Shown here piece by piece: positions 21,476 through 33,539 of a stretch of 64,000 bases of DNA. Made by a program: the position numbers and the translations under genes. Each line of letters begins with the position of its first letter. Within the stretch, counting starts at the first letter, position 1. The notes under the pieces are model-generated. The model saw nothing but the letters and a program-made list of their open reading frames with translations, ran no database searches and had not been told where the DNA came from. Source of the stretch: Forficula auricularia (lineage: Eukaryota; Arthropoda; Insecta; Dermaptera; Forficulidae); assembly GCA_024734495.1 (NCBI GenBank), contig JALMQS010000416.1:1-64000 (forward strand). Reading direction: 5' to 3'.

Positions 21476-22699
21476 CTCTACAGCTCGGCCCTCCGGTCAG
21501 GTGGCTCTGGCGGGCAGCGTCTCGGCATGTAATTATTAGGTCTATAATATATATTTGTAATATTTTGGCCCCTTTTTCGCCCCACGCCCTCATTTTGGCT
21601 ATTGATTTTTACAGCATACATTTTATATAGTCTTCAAAACTAACATTACAAAATTTGATCTATATCGGAGAGAGTATTAATTTTTTGCCCCCACTCATAT
21701 TTTGGGAGATTGAAATTATTTTTTAGATATTTGTAAATATTTAGATATTTGCAAATAAATAACTCTCAGTTTTCTGAAGAGTAAATGTGCAAAAAAGCTA
21801 AAAATTTCTATATTTTGCCCCACCCCCTTTCGCCCCCATACAGTCAATTTTGATAGTTGATTTTTACAGGAATAGTTTCTTAAAGTAATAAAGAATAACT
21901 CTACAAAATTTGATCAAGATCGGAGAGAGTTTTAATTTTGGATAGTTGAGGGAGGGGGGGGGGGTCGGATTACAAATAATATTGAAATTATTTTTTAGAT
22001 GTTTTCAAATAAATAATCCACAGTTTTCTAAAGAGTAAATGTACTAACAATTTCTATAATTTGCCCCCCCCCCCCCCTTCGCCTGCATACTGTCAATTTT
22101 GATAGTTGATTTTTACAGGAATAGTTTCATAAAGTAATAAAGAATAACTTTACAAAATTTGATCAAGATAGGAAAGCGTTTTAATTTTTGACCCTACTCG
22201 CATTTTGGATAGTTAGGAGTCGAATTTCACAAAATCCTGAAATTACTTTTTAGATATTTGTATTTATAATTTTATTAAGTAAAAATCAAGTAGATATCTT
22301 ATCGTTCTTAATTTAAAATGCATAATTAGTGTAAACACTTTGCAAAGATATTTTGCCCCCTTTGACCCCTTTAAGGGTGGAATTTCAAAAATCCTGAAAT
22401 AAGTCTTTAGATATTTTAATTTAGTATTTTTATAAGTAAATAGCAAGTAGACATTTTATTGTCCTTAAGAGATATCGCATAATCAGTGAAAACACAATTT
22501 GCCCCCTTTGACCCCCTTAGGGGTCGAATTTCAAAAAATCCTTTCTTAGTGATCCCCTATGTCATAGATGTAATATCCTCTCCAAATTTCATGTTTCTAT
22601 GTCCAGTGGTTCTGGCTGTTTTGATGATGAGTGAGTGAGTGAGTGAGTGAGTGTATCGGGCAAAGAATTATATATATATAGAGATTATTTATTTGTTTG

Positions 22700-22737
22700 T
22701 GACTATAGTTTCGAAGACTTGGTCTTCATCATCAGTC
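22700..22737 (-). ncRNA. Hammerhead-type motif, family C (minus)
   Basis: Minus strand CTGATGA, extra T, stem II GAAGAC/GTCTTC with loop CAA, GAAAC, then ACTATAGT (self-complementary, suited to a dimeric stem III) and cleavage side GTC. Confidence 0.6.
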
Positions 22738-22741
22738 TTTT

Positions 22742-22957
22742 TTAATTATAAACAAATTGGCATGCATGTAGGATTTCTGTCAGCCTAGTGTGGATTTCAT
22801 ATAGATAATACTTGGATGTGTCCCTTAATTGATAATGTTTATTAATTTCTAAGCTTAGCCATTTTTTACGGCTATCCTGAACGACTTTTGAGGCGATTGC
22901 TGAATGATCTTTTGTCCTGATCTGTACATACTTTTGAGTTATGTTTTGTTGAACCAA
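22742..22957 (-). pseudogene. Short PLE-like N-terminal coding fragment
   Basis: A 71-codon minus-strand frame with residues KKWLSLEINKHYQLRDTSKY and LYEIHTRLTEILHACQF, lying just inside the hammerhead motif; most of it is mirrored in the other arm. The composition and spacing suggest the region after the start of a PLE ORF, where such charged helical sequence precedes the RT. This is inference from position; no RT motif is present. Confidence 0.35.
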
Positions 22958-23148
22958 ATATTTTTGTTCGATGTTGCGTATTTTAAGCGTAGTTTCAAAA
23001 GTCGTTCAGGATAGCCGTAAAAATTGGGTAAGCTTGGAAATTAATAAACATTATCAATTAAGGGACACATCCAAGTATTATCTATATGAAATCCACACTA
23101 GGCTGACAGAAATCCTACATGCATGCCAATTTGTTTATAATTAAAAAA

Positions 23149-23186
23149 GACTGATGATGAAGACCAAGTCTTCGAAACTATAGTCA
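23149..23186 (+). ncRNA. Hammerhead-type motif, family C (plus)
   Basis: CTGATGA at 23151-23157, extra T, stem II GAAGAC/GTCTTC, GAAAC, ACTATAGTC. Inverted partner of 22700-22737. Confidence 0.6.
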
Positions 23187-23994
23187 CAAACAAATAAATA
23201 ATCTCTATATATATATAATTCTTTGCCCGATACACTCACTCACTCACTCACTCACTCATCATCAAAACAGCCAGAACCACTGGACATAGAAACATGAAAT
23301 TTGGAGAGGAATTACATCTATGACATAGGGGATCACTAAGAAAGGATTTTTGAAATTCGACCCCTAAAGGGGTCAAAGGGGGCAAATTGTGTTTTCACTG
23401 ATTATGCGATATCTCTTAAGGACAATAAAATGTCTACTTGCTATTTACTTATAAAAATACTAAATTAAAATATCTAAAGACTTATTTCAGGATTTTTGAA
23501 ATTCGACCCTAAAAGGGGTCAAAAGGGGCAAAATATCTTTGCAAAGTGCTTACACTAATTATGCATTTTAAATTAAGAACGATAAGATATCTACTTGATT
23601 TTTACTTAATAAAATTATAAATACAAATATCTAAAAAGTAATTTCAGGATTTTGTGAAATTCGACTCCTAACTATCCAAAATGCGAGTAGGGTCAAAAAT
23701 TAAAACGCTCTCCTATCTTGATCAAATTTTGTAAAGTTATTCTTTATTACTTTATGAAACTATTCCTGTAAAATCAACTATCAAAATTGACTGTATGGGG
23801 GCGAAGGGGGGGGGCAAATTATAGAAATTGTTAGTACATTATTTACTCTTTAGAAAACTGTGGATTATTTATTTGAAAACATCTGTCAAACTCTCAAACA
23901 AATAAATAATATATATATATACAGATATATCATCTCGATATATATGTGTGTATGTTTATTTGCATCAAGCAGAGGACAACCTCTTTGTTTCTCT

Positions 23995-24182
23995 TTGAGA
24001 AACATATAGGTTTCCGTTTAAAAACTTGACCTCAAAATACCTTTGAAAGCTTGTTCTAGGTCGACAAACAATAGCGTAGTTTAGTTTCCCCCTGATATAA
24101 ATAAACTTTTATTTGACAATTTTTTTCCATATAATGCAGTGTTTTTGAGTTATAAGACTGTCTCAAAATGAAATACTCACCC
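23995..24182. repeat. End fragment of the DUF4817 transposon
   Basis: Only the inner and terminal part of one inverted repeat is present, ending ACTCACCCGG at 24182. Fused to the family C end at about 23990. From 24190 to 25915 there is no gene: AT-rich sequence, (ACT)n near 24546 and a (TA)n run at 25621-25660. Confidence 0.7.
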
Positions 24183-25622
24183 GGTATAAAAGAATTGATT
24201 TGAAATTAATAAAAAACCTAATAACTTATTCGTTAATATGATACACTCCATACAGTTTTCAAGTATTTTTTGGACTGTAAACATTTGAGAAAGCCTGCCT
24301 TGTTCTCCGTCCTGAGGACATGTCTCCGACAAATCCCTTTGTTTCGGTTTAATTGACCCCCCCCCCCCCCCACCCCGCTGTCTCTAATATAGAATCACGT
24401 ATTAACTCTTTGATATGTTATTAAATTAACACAAAAATAAAAATATCTCTTGGATTATAAATTTGTGTAATGAATATACAAACGACGATGCAAGCCGAAT
24501 TCGAAATGTATACGGAGAACTTGAAACGAATGGGTAATCCATTCACTACTACTACTACTACTATTGTTATTACTATTAAATATAAAATCTAAAGGATATA
24601 TAGAAGGAGATAAAACTGAATAAATTAAAATTAAATTAATAAATAGAGGAACATTAAAAAAATAAAAATCACTTATAGAACTTACACTTTTTCCCTATCA
24701 GTAAGATTGACTTGAAAATTATATAAAAAAAAAAAATATTTTCAAGATTATTCCGGTTATAATCTTTATAATAAAAATGAATTTTTGTTTCTTTGTAAGC
24801 GCAGATCTCTCAAATGCCTGGACCGATTTGGCTAATTTTTCTTTTAAAATGTTCGTAATAGTCCAATTCAGGTTAATACGTAAAAAAAAATTGGAAAAGT
24901 TGCCCGAAAAATTGGAAAATTCAGAAAAAACAAAAAAAAATTCAGGTTAGCCAACATAGCTTGACAAACAATAAAAGAACTAAACTAGCAAACTAAGCAT
25001 GTGTTGGCGGCCCTGTTTGTCAGATTTTTGACTGTCATTCATTCTTAATAGTTCTAACCACATTATAGTTGAAAAAGAATTTAATAATGCAACAAAGATT
25101 TAAAAAACTATCTATTTTTTTAAAGTAAATTTAAAAAAAAACGTCATGATAACTAAATTTTTGAAAAAGTTATGGTTATTTAAAAAAAGCTATTTTTTTA
25201 AAAAATCCCTAACTTTTTTTGGGTTTGATGAAAAAATTTGAAAAAATTCTGAAATCCGTCTTTAATCGGTGAGAAAAAATAAAAAAAAGTTTCAGTCAAG
25301 CTTTTGATTATATATATATATAGATGAAAAATATTTAATTTAAAATAAAATATGTTATTTAAAAATAATTTTTCATAAAAATACCCTTGGGAATCTCCCC
25401 TCATCCTTTTTCTATTGTATTTTAGACCCTCAGGCATTTCAAAAGAACTAAGCCTTTTGGCTTTTGTATTCGAGCTCTTTCATTCATTTCAATATTATTT
25501 ATTTATTTCAAAGTTAATTATAAAGGATTATTGAAACTATACTAACTAAACTAACTGAAAGGAATTCATTAGCTTTTGGAATTTCTTTAAAAATATATTT
25601 TAAAGATTAAAACCAAATATAT

Positions 25623-25655
<33 letters not shown>

Positions 25656-25919
25656 ATATATTTATTCTCTGTAACTAATAAAACATCAATAAAGCAGCAA
25701 AGTGGGGTCCGCCGGAGGCTGGCCGTGAAGCTAGTTTGAAATAAAATTTACAAACATTTGTTTGTTTATTGTTTATACTTTTATCAAGACAACGCCTTAA
25801 AATCCCAATATCATATCAGCACGCATGGGATAGAGCTATCATCGATAGGGTTTCTTTTTTTTAGCAAGCATACTAAGATTTTAGTATTTACATGTTTTCT
25901 CGATAGCTCTCTCGTAACC

Positions 25920-26640
25920 TTTTTTACTTTATCCAATGCGAAGCATGGGAGAAAGTGTTGCAATCGGTCGCGCGGCAAGCGCGTCTTCAAAGGGTCCTCA
26001 GGTAAAGACTACGGAACCCATGGACTCAATTAAGGTCACAAATTGAAGTATTCAATGAGATTGAATTTTAGCACGTGACGGTTTTGCCAAAAATTTCTTA
26101 GAATCTCGTCGAGAGGCCAAAAAGTGCCATTTTTTTGGAAGTGCGTGCGGATGGATGGATGTATGGATGTATGTTATCGTTTTTTTCGTCCACGATTTTT
26201 TACACACCCTTGCACTGATTGAAATGAAATTGAAAACTTACCATCATTTTAACAAAATGAAGCGCTAATTAGTTTTTGGTACATATCGGCCCACAAACAT
26301 TAGTATTATACAACATTATTTATTTCAGTACTTTTTTAGTTTTTTCTAAATATCTTTAAAATAACTTAACCAATTTTGATGAAATTTAATATCCTAATTA
26401 AGTACCTTGGGGCCGACAAAAAAGGTTAAATAAAGTTTTTAGTAAAATTATATTTTAAAGTACTTTACTCTAAAGTAAGATTTTTGAAATTCTTTAAAAT
26501 TTATTCATTTGATCTGTTTATGGTAATATAGGACTCATTTAACCAAACTAAGTAAGAATGGATAGGCTTCTCTCTGTGAGATGCTAAAAATTTGGGAGGA
26601 AAATTTATAAGTAACCATAGCAACTGCGTTCTTCTAATAG
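25920..26640 (+). repeat. Dispersed repeat family B, copy 2
   Basis: Same family as 15640-16335. The 91-codon frame over its start is not preserved in the other copy. 26640-27260 has no gene; a GC-rich patch lies at 26930-27080. Confidence 0.7.
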
Positions 26641-27265
26641 GTTAGTCTCTATCCCTGTTTTAAGACAGTATTATATTTTTAGCAAATATAATCCAAGAGA
26701 TCAATTCCTAAGGGACTAATCTTTCTAATCCCATTTAATTATTTCACTGTCTCGTCTTTCCCCTCAAAAAAGACATAACCATAAACGTTTTTATTATCAA
26801 ATTTTAATTTAATTTCTCTCAAATGGTTTTACAATTGGAATGAAATGCTTCTTTCCCCCCCCCCCCTCCCCAACAGACATTCAATATCTATAATATAATA
26901 ATATATTTATATTTATATGTAGTTGTGTTAGTTGTAAGGGTGGTGGCGATTTAGGGGTGGATGACACATCGACCGACCCGATGCCGATGACTCAACGGAT
27001 AAGAGAGTGCGTCATCCCTTCTGATGGTCTGCCCTGAGAGGAGGGACCCCCCTTGACGCCACCCACCCACGCATTCATCCCTAAACTTGTTTACAATCTC
27101 GGCTGACAAATTCATTATCCATTTATCACATTTTCCTAGATGACTTTTCGAATTGACCTTTTTTATTTTATCATACTCAGAATATTATGACTAATTTTAT
27201 TATCTTATTCTTAAACTAAACTTTTGAATAAGAATATCTAAATCACTTACATCAATTATCATATA

Positions 27266-27940
27266 TATTATATTAAACAAGCAATATCTGTTTCTCGAAA
27301 ACGGCTCTAACGATTCACGGGTTAGGAGGGTTTTGTGTTGGACATTCGATCTGTCACGGTCTCATCTTCGGCTAAGTTGTTTTTGATGGGTTTTTTGTTA
27401 ATTGAAATAATTATTCACAGGTGGTTGTCTTGATAAAAATGTATAATTACATTTTTATTCAATTTTCTTTTAATAAATAATTGGTTTTTTTAATTTTATA
27501 TCCCACAATAAGATCATTATAATTATTATTATATATTAAAAGTTGGGAAATTTAATTGATTAAAAATCGAGTTTTAAATCCCACAAATATTAATTTGACA
27601 ATTTAATTGATGAACTCAAAAATTGTTATTTAATTAAAAAAATAATTATACCGTATTTATTTATATACCTATATTATACATAATCTGTGGGCCACTGAAG
27701 ACTAGAAATGCAAAAACTGGGTGAGTGGGTGGGGTGGGGGGTAGATGTCGGGGTGAAGGAGGTGGGTTGCAGTGGTGGTGGGGGGTCCGGGGGAGGTACG
27801 GGGTATCGGGGGCGGGGTGTGTATCTGGGAGGTGGGGTGAAGTGGTGGGGGTCCGGGGGGCGAGGGAGGTTTCGGGGATTAATATATAGCTATTAACTGA
27901 AGCAAAAAGTTACCGAGCATCGCTCGGTGGCCCAGGTGCT
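27266..27940 (+). mobile_element. Helitron-like element with G-rich module
   Basis: Same order as 1664-2367: TATTATATTAAACAAGC start, CTCGAAAACGGCTCTAACG block, GCAAAAACTGGGTG, G-rich tract 27716-27880, perfect hairpin 27912-27928 and end AGGTGCT at 27940. No protein. Confidence 0.55.
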
Positions 27941-28199
27941 CATATATATATGAGCTGGCGTACCGAACATTAGATGGGAATTTTTTTGTTTTTGTTAAAA
28001 ACGATATATATTAATATTATTTTAAATTTTAAATTCAGGTAAAAATTTCATTTGCATCCAGAATTAAATGAAATTGAAATAAAAATTTAATTGATTTTTT
28101 TGGCAACGTTTTGATCTACTTCAACAATCATCAAGGTATATCTACCTTTATATCTGTGAACAGAGTTTGGATTTAATTGGAATTAAAATAATCTTATAT

Positions 28200-28560
28200 G
28201 GAGAAAACCCCCTGGACCCCACCTCCATATCAGCCCAGCTACGCCCCTGGACCCCCGCCCCATACCACACCGGCACACCACACCCCGCCAGGGCCCCTGG
28301 ACAACCGCCACCGCTCACCGCACCACCGCTATGCCCTCTGGACCCCGAACCCACCAATCCACAAACCCCGCACCCCACCTCCTGTACCACCAACCTCCAC
28401 CCCCAGTTTTTGCATTTCTAATTTTCTAGTGGCCCACAGATTATATATATATATATATATAGGTATATAAATAAATTCCGTATAATTATTTTTTAATTAA
28501 ATATTAATTTATCGAATTTTATAATAATCAATAAAATTGGCAAATTCTAAACTATAATCA
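28200..28560 (-). mobile_element. Helitron-like fragment with C-rich tract
   Basis: The tract 28208-28405 is C-rich on the plus strand and is followed by CAGTTTTTGCATTTCTA, the reverse complement of the conserved block beside the other tracts. No 3' hairpin at its left side. It faces the copy at 27266-27940, so the two G-rich tracts are inverted about 320 bp apart. Overlapping proline-rich ORFs are artefacts. Confidence 0.5.
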
Positions 28561-28689
28561 TATTTCTTATTAATCAGTAGAGATTGTGGTGTTGGTGCAA
28601 GGTGAAACATCTTTAATAAAGATAAGAGTAAATAAATATTTTAATGTGAAATAAGTGACCCAGTATCCTTAACTCATAGTAAATCCATA

Positions 28690-28960
28690 TTAAATATAAT
28701 TTATTAAACCAATTATTTTACATTCATTAATGTATACATTGTATTTTTGCTTCGATTCCGGAGATTACTTCTCCACCATCGAGTGTCCTTATTCATCTTT
28801 AGTCCTTGTTTTTAATAAGAGGAAAAATCTAATTAGATAAAAAAACCTCTTTTCCGATAATTATTTCAATTCCATTATTCCCCAATCAAGTCGATTGGTT
28901 TTTGTATCCCCCCAATTCCCATCCCTGTTCATTCCCCATCCCCTCCATCCTTCCATCCTC
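28690..28960 (-). repeat. Dispersed repeat family S
   Basis: Reverse complement of 57524-57770 and 59230-59455 (blocks ACAATGTATACATTAATTAA and GGACACTCGATGG). No ORF and no clear pol III boxes. 28960-29530 shows no gene. Confidence 0.6.
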
Positions 28961-29531
28961 CATATTAAATAAAATATTTATTTACTCTTATCTTTATATT
29001 TCTTATTAACTCTTTGTGGAATTTAATACTCGAATTTATAATCAATTAAATTATTATATCTTTATAAATAAAAATGTACTGTTACGCTTAAGTGATACGT
29101 TGAAGGATCTCCGAAAGTTCTTCACAGATTTCTTTTGAAATTTTCACACAACATTCCATTCAAATACACGAGTGTTTGTATAGATATCACACCTGTGGCA
29201 TGTAAAAAAATATTTTTTCGAGGAAACAACGCCAGCGCCTCTCTGGGTGGTTAAAGAAAACAAACAAGATGGCCGATAATAGCTTTTTGGAAATATTTCA
29301 ACTGTTAATATTATTTTGGGTTAAGGGAACAATTTTGACAAGTATTATATAATTCATTTACTGTTTTAATAACTATAATTATTTGCATTTGCATATGTTG
29401 CGAATATAGTTTCGATACGTCCAGTGGTTTAGGCGTGAAGCAGAGTTAGTCACAGGAACGCGTGGTCGGGTCACCTATTAATATAAATTTTAACCATAAA
29501 TCGAGACGTTCCCCGCCAGGGGCTAGGTGAC

Positions 29532-29551
29532 GCCGGGCCGAAGGCCCGGGC
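29532..29551. other. Perfect GC hairpin
   Basis: GCCGGGCCGAAGGCCCGGGC can pair over most of its length and lies at the end of a moderately GC-rich block (29450-29566). It may mark the 3' end of another rolling-circle-type repeat; it shares the CCGAAGG loop with the hairpin at 21457. Confidence 0.4.
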
Positions 29552-29569
29552 CTCGTCTATTTTTAATAT

Positions 29570-29870
29570 AAATATATATTAATATTTGTTATAACCTATT
29601 AGTGGGTTTTAAATTTAAAAAACCAATTAATAAATAAAAGATAATTGAAAAAAATGTAAACAAACTTTTTTATTGGGATTTTCATCTATAAATAATTACT
29701 TTAATTAAGAAAAAATCAATTAAGATGAAATTTGTCGAGGTCCAGACCTAGCCAGATTGTTTTCTCATTATCAAAACTTGATAATAGAGTTGGTTTCATC
29801 AAAATCGGTAGAGCCGTTTTCAAAATAGAACTAACATACAAATATATAAACAATTTTTGCTCGTTTAATA
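29570..29870 (-). mobile_element. Helitron-like 5' part (minus)
   Basis: Matches the 5' half of the 14682-15505 copy, ending with TTTTTGCTCGTTTAATA near 29868. 29880-30570 has no gene apart from a (TTG)n run near 30202. Confidence 0.5.
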
Positions 29871-30577
29871 AAAATGAAAGTAAATATAAATATTTTGTGA
29901 TAGCTGATAACATATCTTAAAAGAATGTTGTTATTATTATAAGTTGTTTTTTTTAGAATGGAATTTAATATGAATATAGGTATTTATAAAATATGTTTAA
30001 AAATTGACTTCTACTACTACTACTAGTTAATCAAACCTGGTTGATGATATATATAACTTTAATTCAGGCAATGCTGGTTGTCTATATATCTAGGCGTTGC
30101 CATTCAGTGCTGCCATCTGTCGCCGAAGAATTGTAATCTTTTTGTTTGGCTTCAGATTGACTAGAACTCTTTTGTATTCTATTAATAAAATTATTTTATA
30201 TTTGTTGTTGTTGTTGTTGTAATTGAAATGTCGGGCTGAGCTTTAAATGGCGTGTGTGATAAAACAACCCGAAGGGGGGTCTAAAGCCATCCATGGGGGG
30301 TGTCCGATTAGACCCTCGGAATCAGTTCTTTTGCATTTCCATACATCAACAGAGCCAATCCATTAATTAGACTAATGCCTGATTGATGGATTGGCAGACA
30401 AACAGACAAACAGACAGCATAGGGGGGTATTTGCCCCCCCTCCCCTCCTACTCAAATAATCTAATCAGCATTCTCACGCATAAACATTATTTAAATAACT
30501 TTTCGGGACATTTTAATATTCCATTTCAGTTGTTTATGTACCTACATTTCATATCTGAAATAAAAGTTATATCTACT

Positions 30578-30599
30578 CTTATTAAAAGAGCAAAAATTG

Positions 30600-30637
<38 letters not shown>

Positions 30638-30815
30638 ATCTTGGTTCTATTTTGAAAACGGCCCTACCGATTTTGATTAAACAAAATCTATTAACAAGTT
30701 TTGAGGATAAAAAAACTATCTGGCTATGCCTGGACCTCATCAAAATTCATCTTAATTGATTTTTTCTTAATTAAAGTAATAATTGATAGATGAAAATCTC
30801 AATAAAAAAAAATGA
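30578..30815 (+). mobile_element. Helitron-like 5' part (plus)
   Basis: Begins TCTACTCTTATTAAAAGAGC, then a (TA)n run, then GAAAACGGCCCTACCG. Truncated near 30815. 30815-31050 has no gene. Confidence 0.5.
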
Positions 30816-31055
30816 TTTGACGCATGTCAGATTAGAACCTGAGACCTATTGCATCATAGGCAGAGACTTTAGCAGTAAACTATAGAAGTATTTTAAAAAT
30901 CTTTGCTTTTTACTTTTACTAAAATGAATATTTTTGAATTAGACTTTATTATAAGTGTGGAAATAATTGAATTTATTATAAATAGCTATGTATTTAATAA
31001 ATAGAATTCATTAAATAAATTGCGGCGCGGCAAATTTGAAATATGTATAATTGAA

Positions 31056-31224
31056 TTAAGCTGAAAGAAAGACAACAATTAATTTTAAATCCAGAAACAT
31101 TAAATTTACAAAATGCGAGTTACGTCCTTTAGTTCTTTTCCTTAATGACTTTACTTTGAAATTGACATTTTCATTATTTTCATCCTCCTCATAATCTTCC
31201 AAACAAAAAATTTCTTCCATTATA
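31056..31224 (-). CDS. Candidate short exon of an unknown gene
   Basis: On the minus strand a good acceptor (TTACCCTTACAG, AG ending at 31225) is followed by ATG at 31220 and a 54-codon frame: MEEIFCLEDYEEDENNENVN, then FKVKSLRKRTKGR and a hydrophobic end, stopping at 31056. A donor-like GTAACT at 31118-31123 could end the exon after KGR. The acidic-then-basic composition is unlike the repeats around it. No homologue is recognised and no second exon was found, so this may be chance. Confidence 0.2.
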
Positions 31225-31229
31225 CTGTA

Positions 31230-32740
31230 AGGGTAAAAAATAAAAATAAAATTTTTTTTTAAAAATGTTTTATATTTATATATATATTACCTTGATAAAA
31301 TATACGCAATCTTTATCAGGATATTTTTACATGGTTTGTATAGTTTATATAACCTTAAATTTTCTGTCAAATTTTGAACGGACGTGGTTTGCCAGTAATT
31401 TGTAGTGCCAATACATATTTCGATCTGAAATTGCAATAATTGCCGTTTGTTTACATGTTTTGTCGTTTTATCAATTTTTGGTCGTTGTATATTTTTTTTG
31501 TCGCCTGCAATTCCAAATTTGTCGTTCTGAATACGTTTTTTGGTGGGCCGAAAAATGTAACCCTTATTAAAATTATTATCAATTAAAATTAAAATTATTT
31601 TTATTTAATTCTAGAGTGTGGCTTACATGTCTCGAAAATCGAATGGACTTTCAAAATAAACAACTTATATACCTAAATATATAAGAAATAAAAGAAATAT
31701 CAGTTTATTTATACATTGACATATAAGCTCCAAAATCCTTATTTTATTATCAATAGTTTTATATACATATATGATAATTTGATAATACATATTATTTTTC
31801 AAGAAATCTAAATAAATAACAGAGAAAGAGGTTATGGGTAAGTTTTCCACTTTTATAATATATTTATCTATAATTTAATGTTTTTTTATTTTTTTGAACT
31901 TAAGATTCTTCTATTAAATCTCTATTTTTATATCTACTGTACTGAAATATTTTTGCTTTATCCATAGGAAGTTCAACAAGAAGGTAAGTTTTAGATTACA
32001 TATATGAGTGCTCCTTGCAGCATCTGATGATGGTTTGACAAAACTCTATAATTCACTAATAATTTTAAGTCTTAAATATTATATAGTAATCTTATTTATT
32101 TGTTTCAGACTAGAGAGAGAAAATAAAGGTCAAATACAAAATAAGATTTAAGAAATGACAAAGAGAAAGTGTTTTTTTTTTATATTTTATTATTTGATTT
32201 TTTATAATTTTAATAAAATAAAAAGGATTAAAAAAAGATTAAATCAATGGTTTGTTTTTTGTTATTTTTTTCACTTGTATTTTCCTGCCCAATATTTACT
32301 TCTTTCTAATTTAACAATGAATCAGCCAATAAGGTAGAAGCACCTATCGTCTATTGATGTCATTCACCTAAAGATGACATTCTCCAAGGAACAATAAGTA
32401 AATAACTGATTTTTTAAATTATAGTCGATTTTCTTTAGTAGGTTAAACTTACTTATGTCAATGTTGCATATACTTTAAAAAAATAAACACCCTGCAAGTA
32501 TGCCAAGACAAAGCTGCACATGCTTTGCAAAAACAAACAACATGCAAGCATGTCATGTCAAAGTTGCATATGCTTTGCAAAAACAAACAACGTGCAGGCT
32601 TGTCGCTGGGAAACTAGGAGGTTTGATTCAAACTTAGCTCAAGTGTATATACTTGCCACGACAAACTTGCTACAAGCTTCCACTTTTGACACATCAAACT
32701 TGTTGCAAGTTGGATTCAAGTTTAAATTGCTATCTGGGTT
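31230..32740. other. No recognisable gene
   Basis: AT-rich sequence. A direct repeat of about 62 bp with the unit GCATATGCTTTGCAAAAACA is seen at 32500-32600. Short ORFs here look random. Confidence 0.5.
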
Positions 32741-33390
32741 GGTAAATGGCCAAGATTTTAATTTTTCGCCCCCCCCCCCATTTTGGGCGGTTAGTTTTAG
32801 TATTTTTAGACTTCATGGGGTCCACTGATTATGTATACAAAATTTGGTTGAGTTTGGTATATGGCCAAGATTTTCCATTTTTGACCCCCCCCCCCCATTT
32901 TAGGAGGTTAGTTTTTGAATTTTTAGACTTTTGGGGGTCCAGTGATTATGTATACAAAATTTGGTTGAGTTTGCTCAAACGGCCTAGATTTTTAATTTTT
33001 TAACCCCCCCCCCTGCCCTCCACCTCCCTTAATTTTGGGTCGATATGCACCAAAATCTAATCAGCTCTTAATCACAATGGACCAAAACTACCTGTGAAAT
33101 TTGGTTTCGATATTCCCACTAGTTTTTGAGCTAGCTCGTACACAAAAATGGTAACGCACGGACTAACAGACATTTTGACAAAACAATTATTATCTCGAAA
33201 AATATAATTTTTTCGATGTTCACTTATTAGAGCTCTTTTGTATAGCGAAATGCCATGGTTTTGCTTAATTTTTTTAATCAAAATAGTTTCAGCCCTTTTT
33301 TGAGATATTTTGAAAAAAAGAAGGAAAAAAAAACACTTTTTTCATGCACGATTACAATACTTGACCATACCCTGTATGGTAAAGTAAAAA
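32740..33390 (+). repeat. Dispersed repeat family T, copy 1
   Basis: Built of near-repeats with AAATTTGGTTGAGTTTG followed by a C-run and ATTTTGGGCGGTTAG. Ends near TATGGTAAAGT. Similar units at 48340-49760 and 57936-58545, the last with inverted ends ACTTTACCATA/TATGGTAAAGT. No coding function. Confidence 0.65.
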
Positions 33391-33539
33391 AATATCAGAT
33401 ATGGACGGTTTTTCTAATATTTAGGTATAAAAAAATTTAGAAAAAATTATTTTTGGAAAATATGTATATCTTTTTATTTTTATCCAAGACAATCTATAAT
33501 ACTATTGTCTATTTTTAAAATATTTTTAGTTTTATTTCT

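Larger units (their letters stand above)
22000..23886. repeat. Palindrome of about 1.9 kb with hammerhead motifs near its centre
   Basis: Arms about 22000-22893 and 22996-23886 are near-perfect reverse complements with a spacer of about 100 bp. Each arm contains the hammerhead motif of family C and an inserted repeat with (GAGT)n near 22626-22650 and mirrored (ACTC)n near 23233-23256, plus blocks such as TTCGACTCCTAACTATCC. The outer family C ends lie at 21314-21443 and 23887-24000. Confidence 0.8.
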
